NCBI GenBank assembly: GCA_003342895.1
Contig: PTFA01000055.1
Coordinates: 223,675 to 287,674 of the forward strand
Length of the DNA: 64,000 nucleotides
Reading direction: 5' to 3'
Source of the DNA: Casuarius casuarius
Lineage: Eukaryota > Chordata > Aves > Casuariiformes > Casuariidae
Below, piece by piece: positions 22,195 through 34,100 of this stretch. The notes beneath the pieces are model-generated. The model made no database searches. It was not told where the DNA came from and saw nothing but the letters and a program-made list of their open reading frames with translations. Both the position numbers and the translations under genes were made by a program. The first letter of the stretch is position 1, and each line of letters begins with the position of its first letter.

Positions 22195-25100
22195 CTCTAA
22201 TTGTTATCTTTTGTGTTGGGATACAGGTTAACATCTCAAAACAAGGAGGATTCCTGAAATTAATGTTTCTATATTAGGACTGCACTAGGTTGTGCAACTG
22301 CACAAAATCAGCATAATTCAGAAGTGGAGCTGCAAACCTGGAATTACCATCCCTCCATAGTTTGTCCTGCTACAAGTGGCTGAATCAGAATGTTTTTTAC
22401 AGAACATAGAAAAAAATTAGGAAGCAAGTCCACAAAGATATCCTACAGTGACATACTGGGATGATTGTCCACTACTCTGAGAGGCCTCCTCAAAATTTAG
22501 GAAAAAAGAAAGATGATCATGAGAGAAGGGGAGAAGCCGGGTGAGCAGTCATCTTACCTGTCCCAAGTAGCAGGATCACAACTGAAGGCTTTGAAGGAAG
22601 GAACCTGGAATATAGCTATGACAGTGAGTCAGCCTTGGTTTGCATAGTGGTGGCATGGTACTGGCCATGAATTGAGCCATCGCAAGTACAACCACTGAAA
22701 AGGGAAAAGAAAATACATTTCTGCCATCTTTTAAGATTGCTCAGAAGATTGTTTTAAATGGCTCAGTGGGAGGAAGGGAAAGTGGGGAGGAAAGCAGAGC
22801 TCTGCGGTGTATGTGGGGACCTTGCTGTTGTAAGGTGCCCACTCAAGGGAATAGTTCTGAGGGGCCTGACTGAAGCATAGCGGAGAAGGAGGGTGGCAAA
22901 GAGGGTGATGAGCACAGCGGTTGCAAAACAGTGGGAGAAAGCAAAACCTTTGAGGAAGAAAGGGCAGTTCTGCAGTGGCAAGTGATTTGTTGGTAGGGAA
23001 AAATAAAAGGAGGCGGGGGGTGCCGAAGTCATTAACATCCCAGTCATTAACAGCCCAGGTCTCACCCAGGTACGTGAAAGTTATGGATGGAAGGAGAAAG
23101 GATTGGGAAGGCAAAGCCACAGTGTGGGGCGAAGGCAGCCCACTGGTGGGGCACAGAGCCCTGGGGAACTCTGTGGGAGCCAGGGCTATGGGTGAAGGTG
23201 TCGCGGTGCTAGGACACAAGCCCAGTGTCGCATACAAATACAGGGGCACAAGGAGCATCAGTGCACAAGGTGGTGATGGAGGGAATAGAGCTTGACACGG
23301 GAAGCAGCTTATGTTTCCTGACATTGGGGTATAAGGAGCTCTGTTTATTCCTTCTGTATCTGCACCTATAGGAGTTACCCTGAAAAGCTCCCTCTCCATG
23401 GGAGAGGAGGACAGGACCCCTAGAGAGTCACAGGTGTGTTTCCTGCTTTCCCTGCTGTGCCCACATCCATGGGACTGTGCCAACACTGTGAGTCCAAAGA
23501 ACTGAAGGTTTTCCCTTTATTTGCTCTCAGCTCTGTGCAGTCACACGAGGGAGCATGCAGGCTTTAAGGAGAGTGCATGGTCTGGGATTATCAGTCTTAA
23601 TTGGTGTGTTTTTCTTTCTCAGATTACCTCATTTAAGAAGCAGATTGTCCTGATTGAACTCCTACTTACCTATAGAGGTATTTGTTTAAAGAAATCTCCT
23701 GTGCATAAAAATTAACTTGAAAAAAGTATAAGGTCCTGAGAGGCTAAGCCTTATAAAACCCCATTATTGGAGGAGCTGAAGAGCAATGAGCTCATTGCAG
23801 AGTCAATCTCTCCATGAAAGTATGCTACTTTTCTTACCATCTTTATTTTCCTTACCTCTGCCATGCACCTAATTGTGTAGGAAGCTAAGTTAATTTCCTC
23901 ACGAGGATAAAAATTTGTTTGGAGGTACTACAGTCATGATCTGCAGGTGCCAGAGTCTGTACAGAGTGATGCATCATCTGAGAGCTCATCACTCCACGGG
24001 AGTTGAGGGAAACCAGGACTTTATGGAATTGCATCCCACAGAAATCCCCCTACTTTACCAACAGCAATAGAGTTAAACTGAAATTCACTTGCTACACAGT
24101 ACCTCCGTCACTTCATTTCTTTAGCCGAAATATTAACTGGAAACTTCTTCTAGATGTTACATTATCTGCAGGTGAAAATGATTCTTCAGATCGTTCCTTT
24201 AACAAAGTGTTAGTTCTCATCATTTTAGAAAGGTGAAGGGAAAGAGGGAGGTTCTTTGGGGTTTTGTAACTCAAAAATGAATAGCCCTTCTACAGCAAAC
24301 TTCAAAACTGAAGCAAATACTTGATCATCAAGAGCTGGAATGAAAAAGCATGAGGAGAAGGTTTTCTCAGCGGGATTTTTCCCTAGAAGTTTTATCTAAG
24401 GGTGGGGGTTGCATATTGTCAAATTATTCCAAATACTTACCTTTGCAAGGATTCCAGGGGATGAAAAATAAAAGCCAGGGTCATCTGAACAAAGGCCTGT
24501 GTTATTTGTAAAGCATTTCCCCTTCCTGCTCTTCCTCTATGTAAGAGCAATCCTTGAGATTTCCTTTGTGAAGATGCAGGCTTTTCACAGATAGCTTTTA
24601 ATGACAGAGGGAAAACAGATCCCCAGGCTCTCTTACCTTCCTTGGTAGAAATCTCCATGAGGCCATATCTATCTAGCTGTAACCACGTCCAACATGGAGC
24701 AACCTAGAGCACTCCCGGGAAAACTTTCTAACTTCTTCCTGCATACTACACCAAATTACAAACCCACAGATATAAACGGTTTGATGGAAAAATTATTTTA
24801 ATACCTTAATGTTGCACCCTGATTATAAATTGCCATATTTATACTTCTATGAGTATTTTAAACATTGAGAAAGGAATTTTAAAAAAAAAGCTTTTAAACC
24901 TGTCTTAGATGTTTAGCATTCAAGGGGTTAAGCAATATGGGTTATCTTCTTATATGATATGAATCAGCATAGCTCTATTTTCTTCAGCAGTGCTACACTG
25001 TTTTGATCACCTCAGTCTTTAGCTCCATATTACTTAACATAGAATGGCCAGTTTGTATAATATTCTGCTTAATGTTTTACCGGAATTAGCCAATGACACC

Positions 25101-25597
25101 AGATTTGTTTATGCTTGTATTTTTCTCTAAAGCCCTTGAAAAACTGTTATTGATGCTGTGTAATTTTAATATTATAGTTGTCAGTACTAAAAATGAATCT
25201 GATGAATAATGCTAAGATTATGCTTTTGTTAATACAAATCTATGACCATTTCCAAATGAAGACTTTGTGCTTAGATCAAATATACTATGTTTATAAACCA
25301 CTTCTTACTACAGAAATAATTAGTGTACTTCCAACACTGATGAGTACAAAGTTCCAGAAAAGGATAACTGAATGAAGAGATTCATGATTTAAAAAGAAAA
25401 ATCTAAAAAAAAACCCTAAACAAATATGGAAACAGTATCCAATTACTTAAGCATTGTATTAGTTTAAATGGATTTCTTCTTGGCTTTAGAAAATGTAAGT
25501 CAAATAAAAAGAATACTTGTCATGACTGACAGGGAGATAACTATACAGAAGTAAAAGCACTCTGTAATCTTAGCATTTTTAAAACATATAGGTTTTG

Positions 25598-25656
25598 GGT
25601 CTGATCCTGCATTGTGCTGAACACCCATTGAAGGTGCTGAGGGTTAGGCCCTGTAA
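25598..25656. repeat. Decayed palindromic repeat fragment
   Basis: GGGTCTGATCCTGCATTGTG and then CTGAACACCCATTGAAGG, followed by GTGCTGAGGG, closely resembles the arm starting GGCCTGATCCTGC with GTGCTGAGCACC. The best conserved of the group here. Confidence 0.5.
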
Positions 25657-25904
25657 CGAATGTAAGTGGTGTTTTTTGTACTAGTCATTTCTCACTCCTA
25701 TGGTAAGTTTTTTAATAGCTTCTGAAGCAAAGGCCCATTGCAAATGAGATCGCATTAGATGTAGAAATCCATGCATCTTTAGATCCATATGCCTAGGTGG
25801 AATTTAGCAGGACTGAGCTTTTCTTTGGCTGCATTATCGCTAAGACTGCTGTAGACTGAGCAGCAACCTTGTTGGTGAAGGCGATTGAGAGAAATGGCAG
25901 TAAA

Positions 25905-26015
25905 GGCCCCGGTAGCTGGAGCCAGGCTGGGCTCACAGAGCTGCCTCCCACCGGCCGCCGCGGCCGGGGCACTGCGCTGGCAACAGCCCCGCCAGCGCCC
26001 GTCGGCTTTCACGTT
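25905..26015. other. Small GC/CpG-rich pocket downstream of PARP8
   Basis: Contains CCGGCCGCCGCGGCCGG, nearly self-complementary, and CCCCGCCAGCGCCCGTCGG. Flanks are AT-rich. Function unknown; it may be a protein-binding or structured element in the putative 3'UTR. Confidence 0.5.
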
Positions 26016-26654
26016 GTCTCTTCGGGCATTTAGGGTCCTACAACGCTTTATTTGCATAATGGAGGTGTCAATCCAATGTCCTGCTGAATTTCTTCATTAC
26101 AAACACTACCTCAAGGTGAAGGACAAGCCTGTTGACTAAACTATGTAAGGTTTTTTTGTCTGAAGAGCAGTTAAAATGTGCGCAGGACTAAAAGTCATCC
26201 AAAAAATATCTTGAGTCTAGCCTGTCAGGGCAGTAATAATGATCAAAATTATTCCTTGCAGTGGTCGAGTGTAGGGAAACTTGTGCTTCAGAAGGGGATA
26301 AATTTAAAAAAAAATGTGTCTTTTTTATGGAAGAAGGCGGCTTTCTTTGGTGGGCTGAATTTCAGGATTTGGTTTTGGAAGCTTTAGATTTGAAAGCTGT
26401 GAGCTCCTTTTGTCCTACCTGGATGGAAGCTCTTTGCCTATGCTCACTAGCTGAAGCAACAGCCGCCGAGAACACCAAATGGAACAATATACATTGGGCT
26501 GTTGTTTAGCGTGACAAACTTAAATATTTTGATTGTTTTTTTCCTGCTAAATGTTAGTCTGCCGATGGACAGCTGCAATGTAAACTACCCATTACACTTT
26601 GCATTGGGATTTTGTATGCAGTATGATACATTAGGTATAAGACTTTTTGTAGGG

Positions 26655-26668
26655 AAAAAAAAAAAAAA
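26655..26668. repeat. Poly-A run of 14
   Basis: Homopolymer in the putative long PARP8 3'UTR region. If transcribed it could cause internal oligo-dT priming in cDNA data. Confidence 0.9.
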
Positions 26669-26926
26669 GAATTCAAGTAGATTTTAGATGAACATATCTA
26701 GTGTGTGAAAAAGCTGTTGAAGAATAGATTACATTAAATATTTACCAGCAAGTCAGTAAAAATAGTCCTTATATGTAGACGTTCAATATAATTTAAGGTT
26801 CTAAAAATAATTTTTAAATTTACCCAATATGTATTGTATCTTTGAATTTTAAAAAGCAGCCACTCCTTTATGTAAACATAAGAATATGCCTATGTTTCTT
26901 TTAATTCTACAGCCTTTTTTTCTCCA

Positions 26927-26932
26927 AATAAA
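26927..26932 (+). terminator. Candidate distal poly(A) signal AATAAA
   Basis: A hexamer about 240 bases before the one at 27170, followed by TTATTAAATTTTGTGC. It may be an alternative distal site. Confidence 0.25.
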
Positions 26933-27169
26933 TTTATTAAATTTTGTGCACAAAATAGTACTTCAGCCTGCTATTTAGCCTATGGTGCCTTAGAGTTATT
27001 ACAAATATTTAACAACATGTACATAATGTAAATACTGCCAAAAGATCACTAAGGCCAAATATTTTCTCTATTCACTTTTTACTGCACTTGCTTTCTATTG
27101 CTATTTAAGCCCCTTTTATCCAGCTTTGTAACAGTTATAACATTGTAGCCAATGTAAATGTTTACTTTC

Positions 27170-27175
27170 AATAAA
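27170..27175 (+). terminator. Candidate distal poly(A) signal AATAAA
   Basis: Three TGTA motifs (binding sites of the CFIm cleavage factor) lie within the 45 bases upstream (from about 27126, 27144 and 27153). Downstream are TTTGTTC and ACTGTGCATTTGGGC. This is the best-formed poly(A) site context in the window and may end a long PARP8 3'UTR isoform. Confidence 0.4.
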
Positions 27176-28156
27176 TCTGAATTTGTTCAACAAGTACTGT
27201 GCATTTGGGCACTATTTTGAGAACTTTGTTCAAAGTTAAAACATTCTTCTAAGAAGTAAACTGAGTCTGATACTATTTCTTCACTTTCACTGGTCTCAAC
27301 AACATCTAAAGGTTATACGTAAAACTTTTCTGCAATGATCTTTTTAAAAACACTTTAAGTGAACAGAAAAAACAGCTTTCCATGCTGTGTTTATCTGAAT
27401 GGGTTTCCAATTGGTTCAAAATACAAATACTGGGAACAAAGCAGTATTTTGCATGCACAGTGTCGTATAAAACGCATAAGGATGTCACAAGTTGCATTTT
27501 ATAATTGATTTTAAAGAATAAGACTTTGGTCTTGTTTTTTTCCATAGAACTGGTTTTGTCATGAAAACACAGCAAATATATGAAGAACCATGTCATACTT
27601 AATGTGGGTGTGTTTAAAGTATAAATGCACATCTGCAGCTCATAAAATATGCAGACATTTGTGGAACTGGTTATTAATTGGGTGAATGTACTATTTTTTT
27701 CATTGCCTGTGAGCACATTTTATTTTTGAATTAATGTATGAGTGGATATTAACTTGTATCTTTTTAAACTTTTAGCTTTTGCTTCGTAAAATCTGTTCTT
27801 ATTGCAGATTTTGGGCTGGAAAAGTGAAAATAATACTATTATTTTGAATGCTGGTAACTATTTTACACAAATGTAAATATGAGACAGGAAAAAAACATAT
27901 CATTGCTACCTGAAAAGACTGATAATTTACCTTTGATTAGTGTCTGCAGGCTGGAGCTTGAATTCTGTAATGCAAGAGAGATTGCTTACTTTGGGGAGCT
28001 TTGAGTTGGAACATGCTGTGACTTCCAAATGTGCAAAGCCAAGAATTAAATCAGTGGTGAAATCTCAGACTCCCAATAAAATCGGATCCCACAGATAGCA
28101 GGAGGGACAGGATTTGTACTAGCTTTGGCCTAACTGTTACTCCGTTTCCGAGTCAC

Positions 28157-28182
28157 TGCATATTAAGCTCTCTCAATATGCA
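28157..28182. repeat. Hairpin, 8-base arms
   Basis: TGCATATT and AATATGCA flank a 10-base loop. It lies within a stretch (28141-28350) that looks like a candidate conserved non-coding element. Confidence 0.7.
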
Positions 28183-31100
28183 TCAGCTGTCAAATTTCCA
28201 ATAGGAAAGTTTATTCAGATTGTATTCACCTATTGAGGAGTTTAATGTGTGGCATGAGAGATTAACAATCTAAACATTAATTGCCAGCAATACAGAATTA
28301 TCTCAACAGAGCAGGGCTGCTTTCAAATGCACACACTGCTTTTTTGACAGGAGGAGAAGCAAACCATCTTCTAAGAAGAGATATTGTGGCTGATGAGACG
28401 AGTATGTATGATATTCATTAAAATGTATTTACACGCTTGGCCAGCTTCCTTTTTTGTGAATGACGATGCAGTGCAAGTTGCAGCAGATAATTTTACATGG
28501 GACACATAGCTAGGGAACCCTCCAAGAGGAATTTGTCCATCTGTAATATTGGGAAGATGCTTAAATAAGACTGCAGTAAGTGAATGAAACCATTAGTAGC
28601 TGAGGCCCACAGATTTGCTCTGCTCCACCTATCAGCACAGTGAAAGTTCTCTAATTACTAAAGAAAAGAAATCTTAAGGAATGTAACAAGACTTACTTTA
28701 GGGCTCGGTGCCTTGCAAAAGCCTAGTACGAAAACAGGTGAAAAAGAGGAAAAGCACGTTAAAAAAAGTACAGTCAATTTTAGATTGGCATTTTTTGTTA
28801 ATCCATGCAATAGCTCCCTCAGGATGATTTTCTTAAATGTGGCAAACATGTTCCATTCAGGTTAGAGAGAGAGAAGTGCAATTCAACAAAAGGAAATTGA
28901 AGCGTCTGAACTGGGCATAAGACCCTTTTAGTAGCAGCACTGAATGTAGCAAGGCCTAGTGCAAGGCATCAACTGTTGGATTTCATCCAGTCTCAGAAAA
29001 CTGACATTCTGCAAAATACTGAAGCTGTGGGAATAACACTAGCAGCAGGAACAGTGACTGCTGCCGAAGCAAGAGCAGTGCAAGTCTCAAGAGGTCATGT
29101 CTGGAAAAAAATACAGGAACTCCTGGCTTAAAGTTTGTTCAACAAAAGCCAGAGCTTATCATCAGCAAAGCAATTCTAATTTGTAACTTTTTTTAAAGAG
29201 AAAGCGTTCCATTGTTTGGAGCAAATGGAAAAAAAAAATTATTTTTCTTCAACCTGCTGTCCTGTAGCTGTATAGATCACCGCTCAGCTGGAGCTCAGTC
29301 TTACAGCATGCTTTGGGCAATGTCCCACTGTGCTTGCATGTAGCAGGCTGAAGTATTTAGTGCAGTAGCAGATTTCTTATAGATTCTCAGGCAGAATGAA
29401 GACTTGCTCATTTAACTAACAAACCCTTGGATCCCATCTCTCATATTTTACTTATATGATCTGATGGAGTCTGTACAGGTAAAACAGTCCAGAAATGGAT
29501 AAATGTCTGATATTTTTCTTATTGGTTTCAACTCTGATCATACTATTTTTCCCATGTGAGCTGTTAAACGAGCGATAATTTGTGACTGGTTAAAAAAAGT
29601 CATGCTCCCTCCTTCCCTCCTAGATAAATGGCTTGGGATTTGGGGATATTTCTTGTCACGGTCATCTGCAAAGGTTAATTCAGTATGAGCAATTTTGAGG
29701 ATGAGAGGAGACAAAGACCCCCAACTAGTTTAAATCTATATTTAAATGTAAATATATGTGTATCTGTATGCATGTTTACATATGTGAATATAAAAAACAG
29801 CTCTACTGACTCAAGGCCTAAGGATCAAGATAGCACTTCTTACAACATACTTGACAAGTACAGTGTTACAAATACTGTTTTTTTAACAAATACCCTATTT
29901 TCATTGCTTTTGGTAGATCTGATCTGCTGTCTTTTTGGCAATGCCATGTTGTGCTACAGGCTTTTAAATTTTTGCCCATGAGGAACTGCAAGAGGCCGCT
30001 TGTGCTCTTGTCTGGGTGTGCTACCACTTAGCTGACCTGTTGCTCTTGATGCAATATTCCATCTGTGTGAAATTGTATTATTCCACTACTTGCCTCTTTA
30101 TTATCTTCTGCAAACTTAGATTTCATGCTTGCCATGCTAATTGGGAGGATGTAAATATCAAAAAGCTGAAATCTGATCTGTGATTGCTGAGCTGCTCCTA
30201 CTTGTAACGTTTTTTTTCCACTTAGAAAGCATCCTGTTTCATGGCTATTGCTTGTGAAGGAAATGCCACGGTTTCCCTTCCTGCCCTATCTTTTAGTGTC
30301 ACCCTTTCCTCAAGTTGCTTCAGACACTGAGTGCTTTGGACCTACAGCAACTCTTTTTCAGCACTATCTCTGACAGTACCAATAGCATTTGTCTCATTTG
30401 ATGCCCTGATTACAAAAGTCCTTAGGTGGCTGCTAAAAGCTCACTGAACCTGAGCTATGGCACTTCATACCTCTTTATAAGAGGGATGGGCTAGGTTATT
30501 TTTTTGACTAGGATTTTGTCGGTGGTGGGTTTTTTTTAGTCTTGGATAGTCTCTAAGTTATCAAAAGAGAATTAAAGGGGGGAGAACATTTTGCTGTTTG
30601 TTATGTTGTTCAATTGCTTCTGTATAGCTGTATTACTTCTGTTCAATTATTCTGTATAGCTATTAGCATAGCTATGTGATCTGAATTTCTAATCCATTGA
30701 AGTTCTTTTCTTGTCACTCAATCTTTCACTCACACAGCTAGCCCTTAGAAAAACATTGAATATTAGCATTAAAATGCAACACTGAGGATATTTCAGTTAA
30801 AATGCAAAAATGTGCAGTCATGAATAATGAAAAAGTATTGTAATTATAGTCCTGCAATATGAAAAGCATATGTGCAAATCGTTTACTTACATGAGAACAA
30901 GAATGTGTGGCTAAAAGAGTATGCAGAGAAAGATGCTTTAACAAGCTAAGGAGTTTTATATGTACACAATTTCCTCTCATAATTCCCTTTCATCTAAGCA
31001 AAATTGGCAATGTAAGTTTAAAATACTCTACCCGTATTTCCAGGTACGTTTTTAAAGAGGGTTCAGGTTGGGCTGCAGACCTTTCCTTCCCAGATTCTTC

Positions 31101-34100
31101 TTTTCCTGTGTTATTAGGAAAGCTTACTGGGGTCTTAGTTACTTTAAGGAATGTTATTGATCTCTTAGATTAATGTGCTTGAACAATTTCCATAAATTTG
31201 TTCAAAATGGGCTTTTTCATTAATAAGCTGTGACAGGCATTTGCTTTCTTTCCACAGAGATTTTTTAAGTTTGTAAACCCCAAGTCCATTTACTTTAATC
31301 GAACTTTTTCTTAGAGGAATGAAAGATCTGATGGCATGTGTGAATGAGCTATATTAGGAATAGTTTTTACCTATTTCTTTGTAAGCGGAATTTCCATGGC
31401 CAAGGCACAATATGCTTTAGTGGAGTATAACAGTCTCTGAGGCAGTCCCCATGAGGACTGCTTTTGTTTTTGCCTTTTAGGGTACTATCGACACATTGGC
31501 TAGAACTGAAAATGTTGGCAGTTTCCTCCTAATTTTATCATCTGTGAATTCACATAATGTTGCTACATTCAGTGCAATGTTTTTTTTTCATAGTGTTATG
31601 TTGCGTAAACTGTTCCTTTATATTGACCGCTTTGTGGATCTATATTCACATATAGTCAACTCTTGCAAGCAGGAATGAAAAGAAAGAAACAAAACTACAG
31701 TAAGGACGTGGTTCATGGTCCATGCTAACTCCTGAGCTGTGCCTGGAAATTGTTTGGGAGCTAATGCAGGATAAATTGTGCAAGGTATCATTCTAGCAGT
31801 TTTAGAACCCATAGAATCGTGTTCCATGCCCAGGAACGTCCTTGGGCCTCTTCAATGTACTTGCATGGGCATAAGCATCCTGGGCAAACTCAGATTTGCT
31901 TGTCTAGACCTAGATCTTTGTCCACTCTGCAGTAGTATAGCTATTCCTTGGTGGAAGATTATACTTCTAAGGCAGTGTTGTGCTCACTTTTCACCTTGTA
32001 CAGTCTCCTGTGGGGAAAGCAAATGCAAAATGGATGAAGGATGCTATTATTTTGATTTGTAGCTTTATTCCCACATCCTGAGCAAGTACAAGTGATTCCA
32101 CAGCATGTAAGTCAATTATGATTCATAAATATATAAATATGTATATACCTCTATAAATACTTCAATATCAACAATAATTATCATTGTTTTTTTAAAATAT
32201 ATATACATACATATACATGCATCCTTTTTAATTTTGATTGCAAGTTGGTGTTTGACTATAGGAAAGTGAGGATCATTGTACTATCTATATGAGGACTGTC
32301 TAAACTTGCGAGGACAGCTGAGGCAGTACAGCTCAGTCATGAACAGCAATTTATTTCACTGCTCTGCTGAACAGAGACTACTGAATCCTGTGGGTGGTTT
32401 TATAAGAAATATGAGTCAACATTTGCTGGAAATTTCAGTCTGTGATCAAAACAGATTCAAACCCAAGCTTCTTGAGGTGAAAGGCTTGTGGTTTAACATA
32501 TTCCATCCCACCAGTCCCCAAACAAGGATTTGATTAAATACTTGCTCTTTTTTTCTTTTTTTTTCTTAACCAGAAACTTTCTCTGGGCAAATAACTCTAA
32601 CCAAAAACTTTTCTAACTGTAAAAGCCATCGCCAGTTAATCATGGCTGTGTCATTTTAAAGATGTGATTTCCACAACTCAGTCCTTTAGATTTATGATGC
32701 CCTCTATGATTTTTATTTTCCCCCCACATTATGAATGCCTCATTTCTCTTGAGGGCCATAAAACTTGAAAGGTATAGTAGCAATATGCAACACAGACTTC
32801 CTTGTACCTTCTTGCTGGTCTGCATAAAACCTGAATTGAGGTACTCATTTCCTGCAGTTATTAATCAACATAATGTGATCACTTGATGAAAATCATGCTA
32901 TAGTAGTTAGATATTTTTAAGGAGTTTTTGTTTGTTTTGTTTCAATCAGCTCCTTCAGCAGTAAGTGAAATTTGTTCTTTTTCAGCTGGTTTGAGCTCAT
33001 CTCCGTATGATTACTTTTAATTTGCTTAGGTCAGGATGTTGGGCCAACCACCTGAGGACTGCTTAACTGAGGAAGCAATTTTACCTATAGGACTGTTCCT
33101 ACAGCCTCACTACTTGACCAGAGGGCTGGAATGAGATAGACTCAGAGAGAAGTGCTGTTCTGAGCCGCCTTCTGCTGGGCGCCGCTGCTGGCCCAGCGTC
33201 AGAACAGCTGGCTGTTCTACCAGTTGCGTTTGCTGCATTACCAGAGAAGTCACCAATCACGCATTTTGGTCGCATGATTCACCTTCTCCTGTGTGAAAAA
33301 ATGTGAGCTGATGGACTGAAATAGAAAAATAGGAAGAATATGTAAACTCCTGCTGGACTTACCACAGTTATATGTGATATTTTGGGGATATAACACCAGT
33401 GCTGCAGTAGCAAAAATATAGCAGCCTGTGCTTTCAAACATTTCTTCCTTAGAAACTCTCTACTCACCTCAGTATAATCAGATTTTGACTCTTATCAAGA
33501 GTGCAAATGTGTGTATGATGCAAACACTGTTCTTTTTCCTCGACAGTCTCCTGAAACCATGCTACTCACATGAAACTCAAGTAAGAGCCTGTCTTCTGCA
33601 TGTGCATATAGCAATCTTCAAAAAGATCTACCTCAAAAATTCACACTTTTTCCACAGTGTGTCATACATACAGGGTAATATCACTAAGAATCTGTGCCTA
33701 CTAGAGGGTAGAAATCTCTTTCTGAAAATGATGCAGCCTTGTGTCAAAGAAGCAGGAATTGACAGTAGCAATTTATCCTTTGCTGGGAATCAAGAGGTGT
33801 GATATGAGTTCTTCCCTCTGTTCCAAGAACTCTTTTTCATTGATCTTCATATGTTTCATGGCAGTAGTTCTCAACTCATAACATATGCAAAGCCACGGTA
33901 CACAAATACAGAACTCTGAAAGAAGGTGAGGACAGAGTCATGCAACTATATATGTAATATACACCAAAAAGAACCAGGGGAAAAAAAAGAGAGAATGCAT
34001 ATTTTACAATACACAAAGCCTTCTTTACCTTGCAAAAGTAACTAGTGGGAGCAAATATTTTCTGGGTTCTGTTGTTAGTTGTATGGGCAGAGAGGAGAGA

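Larger units (their letters stand above)
20559..27200 (+). other. Region after the PARP8 stop; 3'UTR of uncertain length
   Basis: The sequence after TAA is AT-rich and holds AATAAA hexamers at 20821, 21016, 26927 and 27170. The near pair would give a 3'UTR of about 0.3-0.5 kb; the far ones about 6.4-6.6 kb. Within it are a purine-rich block (about 22755-23290), a hAT-like terminal sequence near 22194, a CpG pocket at 25905-26015 and a palindromic-repeat fragment at 25598-25656. Transposon remnants in the middle weaken the case for one continuous long 3'UTR but do not exclude it. Confidence 0.55.

Noticed and set aside
27306..27716. 136-codon minus-strand frame just after the candidate distal poly(A) site.
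   Set aside because: Composition is ordinary AT-rich sequence; the translated product shows no known domain and nothing else supports a gene there.
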